Below are positions 16,176 to 24,759 of a DNA stretch of 64,000 nt, one piece after another. Position 1 is the stretch's first letter; every line of letters begins with the position of its first letter. The notes beneath the pieces were generated by a model that was given only the letters and a program-made list of their open reading frames with translations, was not told where the DNA came from and did no database searches. Both the position numbers and the translations under genes were made by a program. The DNA is from JAHDCJ01 sp039028895 (lineage in GTDB: Bacteria > Bacteroidota > Bacteroidia > Chitinophagales > Saprospiraceae), in assembly GCA_039028895.1 (NCBI GenBank), contig JBCCHF010000037.1, forward strand, positions 8,053 through 72,052, read 5' to 3'.

Positions 16176-17672
16176 ATGGCCTCTTCCAAAGACCTTTTTA
16201 TCCTTGTAAAATCCTTGACAAAAGCAGAAAAAGCCTTTTTTCTCAAGTTTTGTAACCTTCAGCAGGGCGAAAAAAACTACCTGAAAGTGTATCGGGAGAT
16301 GCTGAAAATGGAGGAATACAATGAAGAGAAGATCATTAAGAAGTATAAAGGGGAAAAGTTTGTAAAGAGTATTCATGTTACCAGGAACTACCTTTACAAA
16401 CAAATTCTGAAAAGTTTGAGAAGTGGGAGGGTAAATGACCTGATAGATACCAAAATCTCGAATCTTCTTGTTGATGCCAGTACTTTAGAGTTAAAAGGAC
16501 TTTATGAACAAAGTTTTGCTTTACTGAAAAAAGCAAGGGCATTAGCACAGGACTACCATAAACTCCCCTACCTACTCCAGGTCATACAGCGCCAGATCAA
16601 TCATGTTATTAATATCAAAACAAAAAATCTTTCTGAAACTGTTGATCATTATTACGAGGAAGCGGTAAGAGCTGGAGAGCATTATGCTCAGGAATGGCAT
16701 TATTATGAATTAAATCACCGCTTATTTTCTCTTTACAGGAAACACGGTCGGAAAAAACAGTCGGCCGAGGTTGAAACTATACTGTATGATATGATGAGTG
16801 AAAGGACCTTGCATGTATTTCCTGCAGAAGGTACTTTTTACTCGCGATACCTGTTTCACAATATTCATGCAATATCTCATTTAATTAAAACTGAATTCTC
16901 TGAAGCCAGGAAACACTATGAAGCTATTATCAGTATCTGGGAATCACATCCAAAGATCGTAGAAGAAAAGCCACATCTTTATAAGATTCATGTTTCCAAT
17001 TATCTGAACTGTTTGCACTGGAACAGCGACTATGAGCCTTTTATGAAAGCCATAGAAAAATTAGAGAACCTCAGGTCAAGATCTTTCGATGAAGAAGCAG
17101 AAACTTTCCAGAATGTAGTACTCCTAAAACTATTATACTACCTCAATACGCAGCAATTCGAAAAAGGAAAGGAATTGGCGGAACCCATTGAGGCTGGATT
17201 AAAAAAATATGCGAGTAAAGTCAATAAAGCCAGGGAGATCACGCTTTGGTACAATATGACAGTGCTTTATTTTGCCAGCGAAGATTATGGAGAAGCGTTG
17301 GGCGCATTAGGGCGAATATTGCACGATGAGCGGTCTGAGATACGACAGGATATGCAACGTTTTTCCAGAATTCTTGAGCTAATATTCCATTATGAGTTAG
17401 GTAATACCGAGGTGCTTGAGTTCTTTTACCGTTCTACCATTCGCAAGCTAAAGCGAAAAGGTGGGATGGATGAATATGAAGAAACTGTATTGAATTACCT
17501 TAAGTCCATATTCTTTGCTGTGAACAAAAGAGAAGCCATCGATCATCTTGAAGACCTAAGAGATGCGCTTGAAAAATTCAAACAATCCCAGAAAAAACTA
17601 CTGGGATACGGAGAGTTGATGATCTGGATCGGCAACAAACTTGGGGAAACCGATAAAGGTCAACCTGTTTAG
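16176..17672 (+). CDS. Conserved alpha-helical Bacteroidota protein (TPR-like)
   Basis: 498 aa, no signal peptide. The N-terminus (FILVKSLTKAEKAFFLKF, then KFVKSIHVTRNYLYKQILKS) matches a widespread but unnamed Bacteroidota family whose members begin with a LVKSLTKxEKxxFK pattern. The rest is almost wholly helical, with TPR-like helix pairs (LYEQSFALLKKARALAQ; YGEALGALGRIL), so it is probably a protein-interaction scaffold. It is divergent from the small exported-protein genes. Function unknown. Confidence 0.85.
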   Translation: MASSKDLFILVKSLTKAEKAFFLKFCNLQQGEKNYLKVYREMLKMEEYNEEKIIKKYKGEKFVKSIHVTRNYLYKQILKSLRSGRVNDLIDTKISNLLVDASTLELKGLYEQSFALLKKARALAQDYHKLPYLLQVIQRQINHVINIKTKNLSETVDHYYEEAVRAGEHYAQEWHYYELNHRLFSLYRKHGRKKQSAEVETILYDMMSERTLHVFPAEGTFYSRYLFHNIHAISHLIKTEFSEARKHYEAIISIWESHPKIVEEKPHLYKIHVSNYLNCLHWNSDYEPFMKAIEKLENLRSRSFDEEAETFQNVVLLKLLYYLNTQQFEKGKELAEPIEAGLKKYASKVNKAREITLWYNMTVLYFASEDYGEALGALGRILHDERSEIRQDMQRFSRILELIFHYELGNTEVLEFFYRSTIRKLKRKGGMDEYEETVLNYLKSIFFAVNKREAIDHLEDLRDALEKFKQSQKKLLGYGELMIWIGNKLGETDKGQPV

Positions 17673-17948
17673 TATTTCCATTTAATAAACAAGATTACCA
17701 CTTCATTTTCTGAATCTGCACGCTTGTCAAACAAGCATGCCATACTATACTTATATCCTATATATTGGAGGCATAATCAAATATAATGGCTCCTGGAGGA
17801 AGTCAATCTTTCATCAAAATAAATGGACTATGAAGCAACGTGATCCACCAAATTAAGAACTTGTTCTAAATCAAAAATCTTCAGCACCCAGCCATTTTAC
17901 TCCAGCACCATGCGGCCAGGCACTCAATCACATTTAAAAAATTAAATT

Positions 17949-18680
17949 ATGAAAAGTTTTATTATTTTGCTTGGCGTAATCTCTTTTTCTTTGAACCTTA
18001 ATGCGCAGCAATGCGGTCAGGTCTATAATGATCATGTCAGCTCACATTTCGCTGCTGCTGATCTTCAAGTAGCCACATTTTATGCAGATGCTATATGCCA
18101 GGCTTACAATTATATTGATGCTGGTATGGCTACGCCACCTGATTATAACGACAGCGAGCGTATTCAAACACTCAATGATGAAGCCTGGACGACTATTATG
18201 ACAGCCAATAAGGTCAACACTACTTTTTCGAGCAAGTCCAGTCTAAAAACTGTTTTTGTGGATGGCCAGGTTTCTCGAGGCGTTGCCAGGTGTATCGCCG
18301 AAATTGACGACATGGCTTTTCAGGCCGCTGACTATGAAGCGTTTCTGGAAGACCTCATCAGGCTGGTACTTAACCATTTCTTCCTGACCCTAAGTCCTCA
18401 GGAACAAGCACAGGTGTCAACTTATGCAGTATTAATAGACTATGTTTATCAATTTGCAAATACCAAAGTTCAGGGCATTAAAGGAAAAGACAATCCACTT
18501 AAAGCCAATTGGTGGAGCAGTTGGGGAAGATGCGTTGCAGGCACCCTGGGAAGTGCACTCGGAGGGGGTCTTGCAGGGGCAGCAGTTGGTGCAGGAGCAG
18601 CAGGTCTGGGCGCTATTCCCGGGGCCATACTGGGCGGTATTGGAGGCGCTTCAGCAGGAGCGGCAGAATATTGCGGCTAA
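17949..18680 (+). CDS. Exported protein ending in a Cys-flanked glycine zipper (bacteriocin-like tail)
   Basis: 243 aa with signal peptide (MKSFIILLGVISFSLNLNAQ). Residues about 21-190 are helical and Ala-rich with no recognised domain. The C-terminus changes sharply: WWSSWGRCVAG is followed by a long Gly/Ala-rich hydrophobic stretch (GGGLAGAAVGAGAAGLGAI, then GGIGGASAGAAEYCG) with a Cys at each end. Such GxxxG zippers occur in class II bacteriocins and in membrane-inserting tails. It may insert in membranes, with the two Cys forming a disulfide. A perfect hairpin follows the gene. Confidence 0.8.
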   Translation: MKSFIILLGVISFSLNLNAQQCGQVYNDHVSSHFAAADLQVATFYADAICQAYNYIDAGMATPPDYNDSERIQTLNDEAWTTIMTANKVNTTFSSKSSLKTVFVDGQVSRGVARCIAEIDDMAFQAADYEAFLEDLIRLVLNHFFLTLSPQEQAQVSTYAVLIDYVYQFANTKVQGIKGKDNPLKANWWSSWGRCVAGTLGSALGGGLAGAAVGAGAAGLGAIPGAILGGIGGASAGAAEYCG

Positions 18681-18697
18681 GACAATTACCATAAAAT

Positions 18698-18740
18698 TGC
18701 CCGGCAAATCATGTCAAATGTTTTCCAGGTTTGCCGGGCA
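18698..18740 (+). terminator. Perfect 11-bp hairpin after the glycine-zipper gene
   Basis: TGCCCGGCAAA (18698-18708) pairs exactly with TTTGCCGGGCA (18730-18740) across a 21-base loop. It lies 18 bases after the stop codon and 24 bases ahead of the next start, so it may terminate or attenuate transcription. There is no long T-run. Confidence 0.55.
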
Positions 18741-18764
18741 TCATTACTAGAAAATTTCATTACC

Positions 18765-18953
18765 ATGAACTACTCAACTTTATTTACAGCCCTCATATCC
18801 TTAATTCTTTTCTGGATGGCATTCAGAACATTTATTAATACCATCAACTCTGGCCCAACCTGGAAGATCATAGCATCAGGGTTTGCATCCTTTATCTTTC
18901 TTGCTTTCCTATGCAGGCTTTTATTCATCCAATTAAGAAAGAACAAAGATTAA
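18765..18953 (+). CDS. Small two-helix membrane protein
   Basis: 62 aa from ATG 18765; an upstream in-frame ATG at 18711 falls inside the hairpin loop region and gives a non-hydrophobic lead, so the later start is preferred. Two hydrophobic segments (LFTALISLILFWMAF and IIASGFASFIFLAFLCRLLF) are joined by a short polar loop, ending in a basic RKNKD tail that should stay in the cytoplasm. It lies between two exported-protein genes and could be an immunity or accessory protein for the glycine-zipper protein, by position only. Confidence 0.6.
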   Translation: MNYSTLFTALISLILFWMAFRTFINTINSGPTWKIIASGFASFIFLAFLCRLLFIQLRKNKD

Positions 18954-18974
18954 ATTCCCAAAATAGATTTAACC

Positions 18975-19958
18975 ATGCTTAGAACACTTATTCTCCTGCT
19001 GCTGATCAACTCTGTAGCGGCAAGGGGCCAGCCCGGCTATGTCCAGGATTTTCAAAATCTGGAGCTTGAAATACTTAAGCTTAAGCAAACATTGACAGCA
19101 TTAGGAAATTCACCAATTGATAACCACCAAGAACTCAGATTAATCGAGTTGGAACGCAATTTTCAAAATCTGACCAGTAAGATCATCGCAATAGAGGATT
19201 CTCTTTCGCGTATGCACACTGAGGTAGTTATTCCTCAAAAACTTAAATCACTGGAAAATGAAATGTCATCGGCCCTGAAGATTCGGATGACCAGCAATTT
19301 CAGGTCTTTTGTATTGGCCTGGTACGATCTGGGCGAGCAACTGGAAGCCATTTCCGCTACAGCCGAAAGTATCCTGATCTTTCCTGAAAGCCAATCAAAA
19401 ACGAAGCTACTTGTCAACGTCGGGCAGTATGCAGGCATTGGTGGCAGTATAGCTGGAGCAGTATTAGCCAATAAAAATCCGTCGCAGGGGGTAACAACTA
19501 TAGGTCTGTCAATTTCCGTTACTGGAATGTTGGGCATGTTATTCAAAAGCAAAAAACCACGGGTTTATATTGAGAATGTCTCTCGAAATATTGCTTTTAC
19601 AGATAACGTGCATGCTTTTGAACGGATAGCCCGTACCTTTAGCCAGAAGGCTGGTGTTCTCTATCATTCCGTTAAGGAAAATTGGGATGATGAACATTGG
19701 CGGCCAGATAATAAAGACCTTAGAGAATATTATGCCCTGATAGTCTTGCGTAAAGACCTGAACGTTATCGTCAGACATATGAAAGCAAAGGCTGAACACC
19801 TGCTAAAACAGCAACTAACAGATGAAGGTCGTCGCCACCTCAACAATCTTGTTTTCAGGTATGATAAGGCATTGCAATCCTGGGAGATCTCTGAAATCGT
19901 TTATCTTAACACTTATGAGTTCTTGGCCAAGACTAGGCAAGAATCTTTCGTGCGATAA
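18975..19958 (+). CDS. Exported coiled-coil protein with Gly-rich hydrophobic centre, unknown
   Basis: 327 aa with signal peptide (MLRTLILLLLINSVAARG). Residues about 25-105 are coiled coil (LELEILKLKQTL; LRLIELERNFQNL). A hydrophobic Gly-rich hairpin (GIGGSIAGAVLANKN, then TTIGLSISVTGMLGMLF) lies at about 155-195, followed by another long helical region. The pattern of coiled coil plus hydrophobic hairpin resembles pore-forming or membrane-associated alpha-helical proteins. It starts 22 bases after the small membrane protein, and its 3' end overlaps the convergent acyl-CoA dehydrogenase gene by 26 bases. Confidence 0.78.
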   Translation: MLRTLILLLLINSVAARGQPGYVQDFQNLELEILKLKQTLTALGNSPIDNHQELRLIELERNFQNLTSKIIAIEDSLSRMHTEVVIPQKLKSLENEMSSALKIRMTSNFRSFVLAWYDLGEQLEAISATAESILIFPESQSKTKLLVNVGQYAGIGGSIAGAVLANKNPSQGVTTIGLSISVTGMLGMLFKSKKPRVYIENVSRNIAFTDNVHAFERIARTFSQKAGVLYHSVKENWDDEHWRPDNKDLREYYALIVLRKDLNVIVRHMKAKAEHLLKQQLTDEGRRHLNNLVFRYDKALQSWEISEIVYLNTYEFLAKTRQESFVR

Positions 19959-21084
19959 GTTCTTTCATGATTTCGTTGGTACCGGCATAGATTCTTTGTA
20001 CCCTCGCGTCAGCAAAGGCTCTTGCTGCCTGGTACTCCCATATATATCCATAACCACCATGGAGCTGTAAGCATTCGTCGCAAACACGGCATTGCATTTC
20101 AGTGAGCCCGTATTTTGCTGCAGAAGCAGTACCGGCATCCAGTTTTCCTTCGTTGTGTAATTCAACACAACGATCTACGAACACCCGGCTCATCATAACT
20201 TCAGTCGCCAGTTCAGCCAGCTTGAATCTTGTGTTCTGGAAATCGGAAATAGATTTACCGAAGGCTTTTCGTTCTTTGGTGTATTCGATGGTTTTTTCAA
20301 GGATCCCTTCAGCTGCCCCTACAGCACCAAGGCCAACAACTAGTCTTTCCTGTGCTAACTCGGTCATCAGATACCTGAAACCATGGCCTTCAACACCCAG
20401 CAAGTTTTCTTTTGGCACTTTGACATTATCGAAAAACAATTCACATGTATCCTGGGCATGTAACCCAATCTTGTGGAAAGGTTCTCCTTTTGTAAATCCA
20501 TCAGCTGCAGCCTCCATTAAAAGCAGGCTGGTTCCGTGAGCACCTTTCGTCGGGTCTGTTTTTACAGCGACCACAGCAAGATCACATAGATAACCATTGG
20601 TAATAAACGTTTTTGAACCATTCACCAGATAGTGATCACCTTTATCTACTGCAGTTGTCCTTATGCCCTGAAGGTCGGATCCGGCTCCCGGCTCTGTCAT
20701 AGCTACAGCCAGAATAGCTTCACCCGATATGATTGAAGGCACGTATTTTTCCAATACCGCCTCAGAACCATAATGTAATATATAAGGTGCAACAATATCA
20801 TTATGGAGCGGATAGCCGACTGCCGGGCCTGCTAATCCTGCTTTGGATAAAACTTCAGTAAAGATGGCATTATACCTGAAGTCGTCAATTGCCAATCCGC
20901 CATATTTTTCTGGAGCCTGGATGACGAGATAACCATTTTCGCCCAGTTTTTGCCACGATTCTCGGGAAACCATATGATCTTTTTCCCACTGTTCATTATG
21001 TGGTGCGATTTCCTTCTTTACAAAATCTTCAAGTGCTTCCTTAAAAAGTAAATGTTCTTCGTTATAAATATTTCTTGGCAACAT
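19933..21084 (-). CDS. Acyl-CoA dehydrogenase
   Basis: 383 aa, the normal length for the family. Signature 1, AVAMTEPGAGSDLQGIRT, binds FAD and substrate; signature 2, CLQLHGGYGYIWEYQAAR, is near the C-terminus, followed by DARVQRIYAGTNEIMKE. Nearest in character to long-chain acyl-CoA dehydrogenases of beta-oxidation. Its tail overlaps the convergent exported coiled-coil gene by 26 bases. It stands alone on this strand; no ETF or thiolase gene is adjacent. Confidence 0.93.
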   Translation of the reverse strand: MLPRNIYNEEHLLFKEALEDFVKKEIAPHNEQWEKDHMVSRESWQKLGENGYLVIQAPEKYGGLAIDDFRYNAIFTEVLSKAGLAGPAVGYPLHNDIVAPYILHYGSEAVLEKYVPSIISGEAILAVAMTEPGAGSDLQGIRTTAVDKGDHYLVNGSKTFITNGYLCDLAVVAVKTDPTKGAHGTSLLLMEAAADGFTKGEPFHKIGLHAQDTCELFFDNVKVPKENLLGVEGHGFRYLMTELAQERLVVGLGAVGAAEGILEKTIEYTKERKAFGKSISDFQNTRFKLAELATEVMMSRVFVDRCVELHNEGKLDAGTASAAKYGLTEMQCRVCDECLQLHGGYGYIWEYQAARAFADARVQRIYAGTNEIMKELIARKILA

Positions 21085-21428
21085 AATCAGGTCATTTATT
21101 ACAAAGCCCGAAGATATTGAAAATTGAAAGCATTGTCATACAGAAGTGATGGTAGAATAGACAAATTATCAAAATGATCAGATCAATTGAGTTAATCAAA
21201 AAGTTAGAAAATGAAAATTTCGAAAAAAAATTACTACAATAAATCACTGACAATCAATAATTTAATTTTTTTCCAAAAAAAAAGTTAAATCTAAGTTAAA
21301 CCTCATGGAACTTTTTCAGTCTATGAATCAGCAACCTTTTAAAAAACTCCTGACCTCAAAACACAGTGCACTTTAATCAAGGTTAGAATCCGAAAAAATT
21401 ATTTCACATATACAAAACCTATAGAAAA
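21085..21428. other. AT-rich divergent intergenic region
   Basis: 344 bases between the divergent acyl-CoA dehydrogenase and lipoprotein genes. It has long A and T runs and must hold promoters for both. A 23-codon ATG-initiated frame at 21305-21376 is present, but has no feature suggesting it is translated. No stable hairpin or repeat was seen. Confidence 0.5.
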
Positions 21429-22253
21429 ATGACTAAGCAACTTTTTTCTGTCCTTGCGCTTGCGCTCCTTATCCTTTCCTCATGTAATAAAGAGGAAGCA
21501 ATTACCGAACTAACAGAAACCACTACAAGTACAGATTTCCTTAAAATGGAACAACTTTATGACGACATCGAATATGAAGCTGATTACCGAATGGAGGAAA
21601 AAAGCGGAACATTTGAAGATGGTAAATACACCAAAGATGACGATTGCCCGACCTTGACATGGTCTGCTCCTCCGGGTACATTTCCTAATACATTGGTTAT
21701 TGACTTCGGCACGGGATGTACTTCAGCTTCAGGTAGTACCAAAGCAGGTCAGATCGTTGTCAACCAGTCTGATCCCATGCCTACAGTAGGAGCAGTACGT
21801 ACGATTACCTTGGTGAATTTCTCAATCAATGGTATCCAGATAGAAGGAACAAAATCTCTCACTAATAATGGGCCTGTTGGTCCGGCCCAGCGTTCATTTA
21901 CCCGAACACTAGTTGGTGGGCAGGTAACTTTCCTGAATGGTGATGTTGCAACGAAAGATGCTACCCGCACTCTCTCACAACTTGATGGACTGGGAACCGA
22001 TACATTTATCGACGATATTTTTGCTATCACTGGTGGTTCACAGGGTGTAAACCGCAATGGCGTTCCTTACTCAACCAATATTACCGAACCGTTGATCAAG
22101 GAAAGAAACTGTCACTGGTTAATCTCTGGTGTTCGCGATATGACATTTGGTCCTTTCTCACGTTCTATTGATTATGGAAATGGTTTCTGCGATCCATTCG
22201 CAGTGGTTACCAACGGACAAGGTCAAAGTCACATTATCAACCTGAATAATTAG
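21429..22253 (+). CDS. Hypothetical lipoprotein
   Basis: 274 aa. Lipoprotein signal with lipobox LSSC (Cys19 region, LILSSCNKEE). The mature protein begins with an acidic, low-complexity stretch, then beta-rich sequence. Two similar elements, VIDFGTGCTSASG and SIDYGNGFCDPFA, suggest an internal duplication of a D-[FY]-G-x-G-x-C motif, each followed by a strand. This type is common as unnamed lipoproteins in Bacteroidota. A hairpin with a T-run follows. Confidence 0.8.
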   Translation: MTKQLFSVLALALLILSSCNKEEAITELTETTTSTDFLKMEQLYDDIEYEADYRMEEKSGTFEDGKYTKDDDCPTLTWSAPPGTFPNTLVIDFGTGCTSASGSTKAGQIVVNQSDPMPTVGAVRTITLVNFSINGIQIEGTKSLTNNGPVGPAQRSFTRTLVGGQVTFLNGDVATKDATRTLSQLDGLGTDTFIDDIFAITGGSQGVNRNGVPYSTNITEPLIKERNCHWLISGVRDMTFGPFSRSIDYGNGFCDPFAVVTNGQGQSHIINLNN

Positions 22254-22328
22254 AATTTGATCAATCGGCTCTTGCCAAAACAATAGCCAACAACTTTTAA
22301 TACTCGGTGTTCTCTTATATATTTTGGG

Positions 22329-22358
22329 AAACTGCCTCCACTGACTCGGGGGCAGTTT
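22329..22358 (+). terminator. Rho-independent terminator after the lipoprotein gene
   Basis: AAACTGCC (22329-22336) pairs with GGCAGTTT (22351-22358), followed by TTATTTTTT. It also touches the end of the convergent lpxB gene. Confidence 0.75.
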
Positions 22359-23468
22359 TTATTTTTTAAGGAATTCTTGTATCAGGCTTGCCGTACGCTC
22401 AGATGCTCCTTTATTGCCTAACTTTTCGCGAAGATCCATAAAAGCGGACTTCATGGTTTGTCTTTCTTCTCCTTCCAAAATGTTTTTCAATTCTTTGATA
22501 AGGTTAGTCGTATTGAGATCACTTTGGATTAATTCGGTAACTACCTTTCTACTCATTATCAGGTTGACAAGAGCAATAAAATCTACATTTACCAGTTGTC
22601 TTGCCAGGTAGTAGGACCATTGGTTCCCACGGTAACATACGACCTGTGGTACACCAAATAATGCGGTTTCTAAAGTGGCCGTACCTGAAGTCACCAATGC
22701 GGCTTTAGCTTTTCCCAGAAGAGCGTATGTCTGATTTTCAACAATGCCAATCGTTACTTCAGATAGCAAAGATTCATAAAAGTCCTTACTAATGCCTGGA
22801 GCTCCTGCAACCACAAATTGATAATCAGGAAATTGATCGGTTATCTCAAGCATTATCGGCAACATGCGTTTTATCTCTTGCTTTCGGCTTCCTGGTAATA
22901 GCGCAATTATGGGTTTGTTATTGGGTTGCACCGTTAATCCTGTTTTCTGTTGATCCTGATTAAAGTTATCGACCACATCCAATAATGGATGACCTACAAA
23001 GTGAACTTTAAAATTATACTTGGCGTAAAAATCTGCTTCGAAAGGTAAAATGACGAACATTTCATCGACTGATGTTTTTATCCCGTAGACCCGGCCACTG
23101 TTCCATGCCCAGACTTGAGGTGAGATATAATAGAAGACTTTGATCCCCATTTTTTTGGCCCACTTTGCAATTCTCAAGTTAAATCCAGGATAATCAACAA
23201 GGATTAGAACATCAGGTCGATAATCCAGAATATCCGTTTTACACAACCTGAAATTGGCCAAAATAGTCCTGATATTTTTCAAAACCTCCCAAAACCCCAT
23301 AAAGGCAAGGTCGCGATAATGCTTGACCAAAACTCCGCCAGCGGCTTCCATGAGATCCCCTCCCCATACTCTGAAATCTGCATCGGTATCCTTTGAGGAC
23401 AATTGGTTCATCAATGCCGAGGCATGAAGATCTCCAGAAGCCTCTCCAGCGATAATATAATACCTCAT
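22359..23468 (-). CDS. lpxB: Lipid-A-disaccharide synthase
   Basis: 369 aa, slightly short of the usual 380. Joins UDP-2,3-diacylglucosamine and lipid X (2,3-diacylglucosamine 1-phosphate) to form the lipid A disaccharide at the inner face of the inner membrane. Family marks: MRYYIIAGEASGDLHAS at the start, PDVLILVDYPGFNLRIAK, YISPQVWAWNSGR, LPGSRKQEI, and a late VTSGTATLETALFGVPQVV loop that binds UDP-sugar. It follows surE and a small membrane-protein gene on the same strand; surE-lpxB pairing is common in Bacteroidota. Confidence 0.96.
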   Translation of the reverse strand: MRYYIIAGEASGDLHASALMNQLSSKDTDADFRVWGGDLMEAAGGVLVKHYRDLAFMGFWEVLKNIRTILANFRLCKTDILDYRPDVLILVDYPGFNLRIAKWAKKMGIKVFYYISPQVWAWNSGRVYGIKTSVDEMFVILPFEADFYAKYNFKVHFVGHPLLDVVDNFNQDQQKTGLTVQPNNKPIIALLPGSRKQEIKRMLPIMLEITDQFPDYQFVVAGAPGISKDFYESLLSEVTIGIVENQTYALLGKAKAALVTSGTATLETALFGVPQVVCYRGNQWSYYLARQLVNVDFIALVNLIMSRKVVTELIQSDLNTTNLIKELKNILEGEERQTMKSAFMDLREKLGNKGASERTASLIQEFLKK

Positions 23469-23486
23469 CGTTACCGGGAAACCGGA

Positions 23487-23789
23487 TTAAAAGGAAAGTT
23501 TGTCGAAATAAAATGCCCAGAAAAATGCATAAAAAAGAGTTGGGAAAATAATGCCCCGCATGGCATCATCATAGTGCCTTTTGACAAAAATTTGGAAAGG
23601 AATGATATTAGCAACAACAGCAATTACACCCAACAGGCTCTGACTGAATCCACCGAACTTTTTCCCTCCTGCCCCTTCAAATCCAGCACCTATTATCAGG
23701 TCATTGATTTCAAGCAAGATACCATAAGTTACAAATGGCACAGCCAGGCCAATTAATAATCCGAATATGATGGAATCTGTTTTAATCAT
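23487..23789 (-). CDS. Small membrane protein between surE and lpxB
   Basis: 100 aa. Hydrophobic segments at about 7-27 (IIFGLLIGLAVPFVTYGILL), 48-66 (SLLGVIAVVANIIPFQIFV) and 78-95 (GIIFPTLFYAFFWAFYF) give two or three membrane helices. No known domain. Its 18-base spacing to lpxB and same strand suggest co-transcription with lpxB and surE. Confidence 0.75.
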   Translation of the reverse strand: MIKTDSIIFGLLIGLAVPFVTYGILLEINDLIIGAGFEGAGGKKFGGFSQSLLGVIAVVANIIPFQIFVKRHYDDAMRGIIFPTLFYAFFWAFYFDKLSF

Positions 23790-23863
23790 AATTCAATTTT
23801 TTATCAAAACGCGAAAATCCCTTTAAAGTTACCCCTGGTCAGACAAATTTAACCAAGGCTTTT

Positions 23864-24634
23864 TTACATTTCAAGATGTTTTAGAGAGTCAATGGCTTTA
23901 TAATTAGTAAGATCGTGCTTGGAAGGAACGATGGAAACATAACCATTTTTCAGTGCCCAAATATCCGTATCGGTTCCGGGATCAGGGTTAACAAACTGAC
24001 CTGTGAGCCAGTAAACTTTTCTACCGCGTGGATCTTCTTGAACTAAAAAGTTTTCAACCCAATTAGCATTGGCCTGTCTGCAAATTTTAAATCCTTTTAT
24101 CTCATTGGCTGGTAAATTTGGAATGTTGACATTAAGCAACTTTGTTTCTCCCAATCCATGTTCTAATGCATCGCTGATCAATTTTCGAACATACGGAATA
24201 GCGCCATCGAAATTGGCTTCATGACTATAATCAAGGAAAGAAAAGCCAATGGAATCAATCCCTTCAAGAGAAGCTTCCATGGCTGCTGACATGGTACCAG
24301 AGTAAATAATATTGATGGAAGCATTAGAGCCGTGGTTGATTCCTGAAAGGCAGATGTCAGCTTTTCGGTCTTTCAGGATGACCGCTTTGGCTAATTTAAC
24401 ACAGTCCACCGGTGTACCTGAACAGCGGTAGGCTTCGACTTCACCAAAGTGGTGATCATCTTCGAGTCTTAGTGGATGTTCGATTGTTAATGCGTGCCCC
24501 TGACCTGACTGAGGAGAGTCGGGTGCAACAACAATTACAGTTCCAAATTCTTTAGCAATGTTAACCAAAACCTCCAGGCCTGGAGCGAAAATACCATCGT
24601 CGTTGGTAACCAGAATAATCCGTTCTTTTGACAT
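23864..24634 (-). CDS. surE: 5'/3'-nucleotidase SurE
   Basis: 256 aa. Removes phosphate from nucleoside monophosphates, a survival-related cytoplasmic enzyme. The metal-binding start VTNDDGIFAPGLEVL, the APDSPQSGQGHALTIEHPL strand-loop, CSGTPVDCVKLA and SGINHGSNASINIIYSGT with GTMSAAMEA are all present and intact. Starts the surE, membrane protein, lpxB series on this strand. Confidence 0.96.
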   Translation of the reverse strand: MSKERIILVTNDDGIFAPGLEVLVNIAKEFGTVIVVAPDSPQSGQGHALTIEHPLRLEDDHHFGEVEAYRCSGTPVDCVKLAKAVILKDRKADICLSGINHGSNASINIIYSGTMSAAMEASLEGIDSIGFSFLDYSHEANFDGAIPYVRKLISDALEHGLGETKLLNVNIPNLPANEIKGFKICRQANANWVENFLVQEDPRGRKVYWLTGQFVNPDPGTDTDIWALKNGYVSIVPSKHDLTNYKAIDSLKHLEM

Positions 24635-24710
24635 ATTTAAAATTTAAGGGCATAAAGTTAATGGATTAATCTATCATTGGCATTAAGATAAATGCAAAGC
24701 CAAATAAAAA

Positions 24711-24738
24711 AGCCGGCTTCCAACACGAGAAGCCGGCT
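24711..24738 (-). terminator. Rho-independent terminator after the PD40/SPOR gene
   Basis: AGCCGGCTTC (24711-24720) pairs with GAAGCCGGCT (24729-24738) across an 8-base loop. On the minus strand the stem runs into a T-rich tract, placing the end of the 24760-27198 transcript here. Confidence 0.85.
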
Positions 24739-24759
24739 CCAGCCTTTATACAAAATCTT

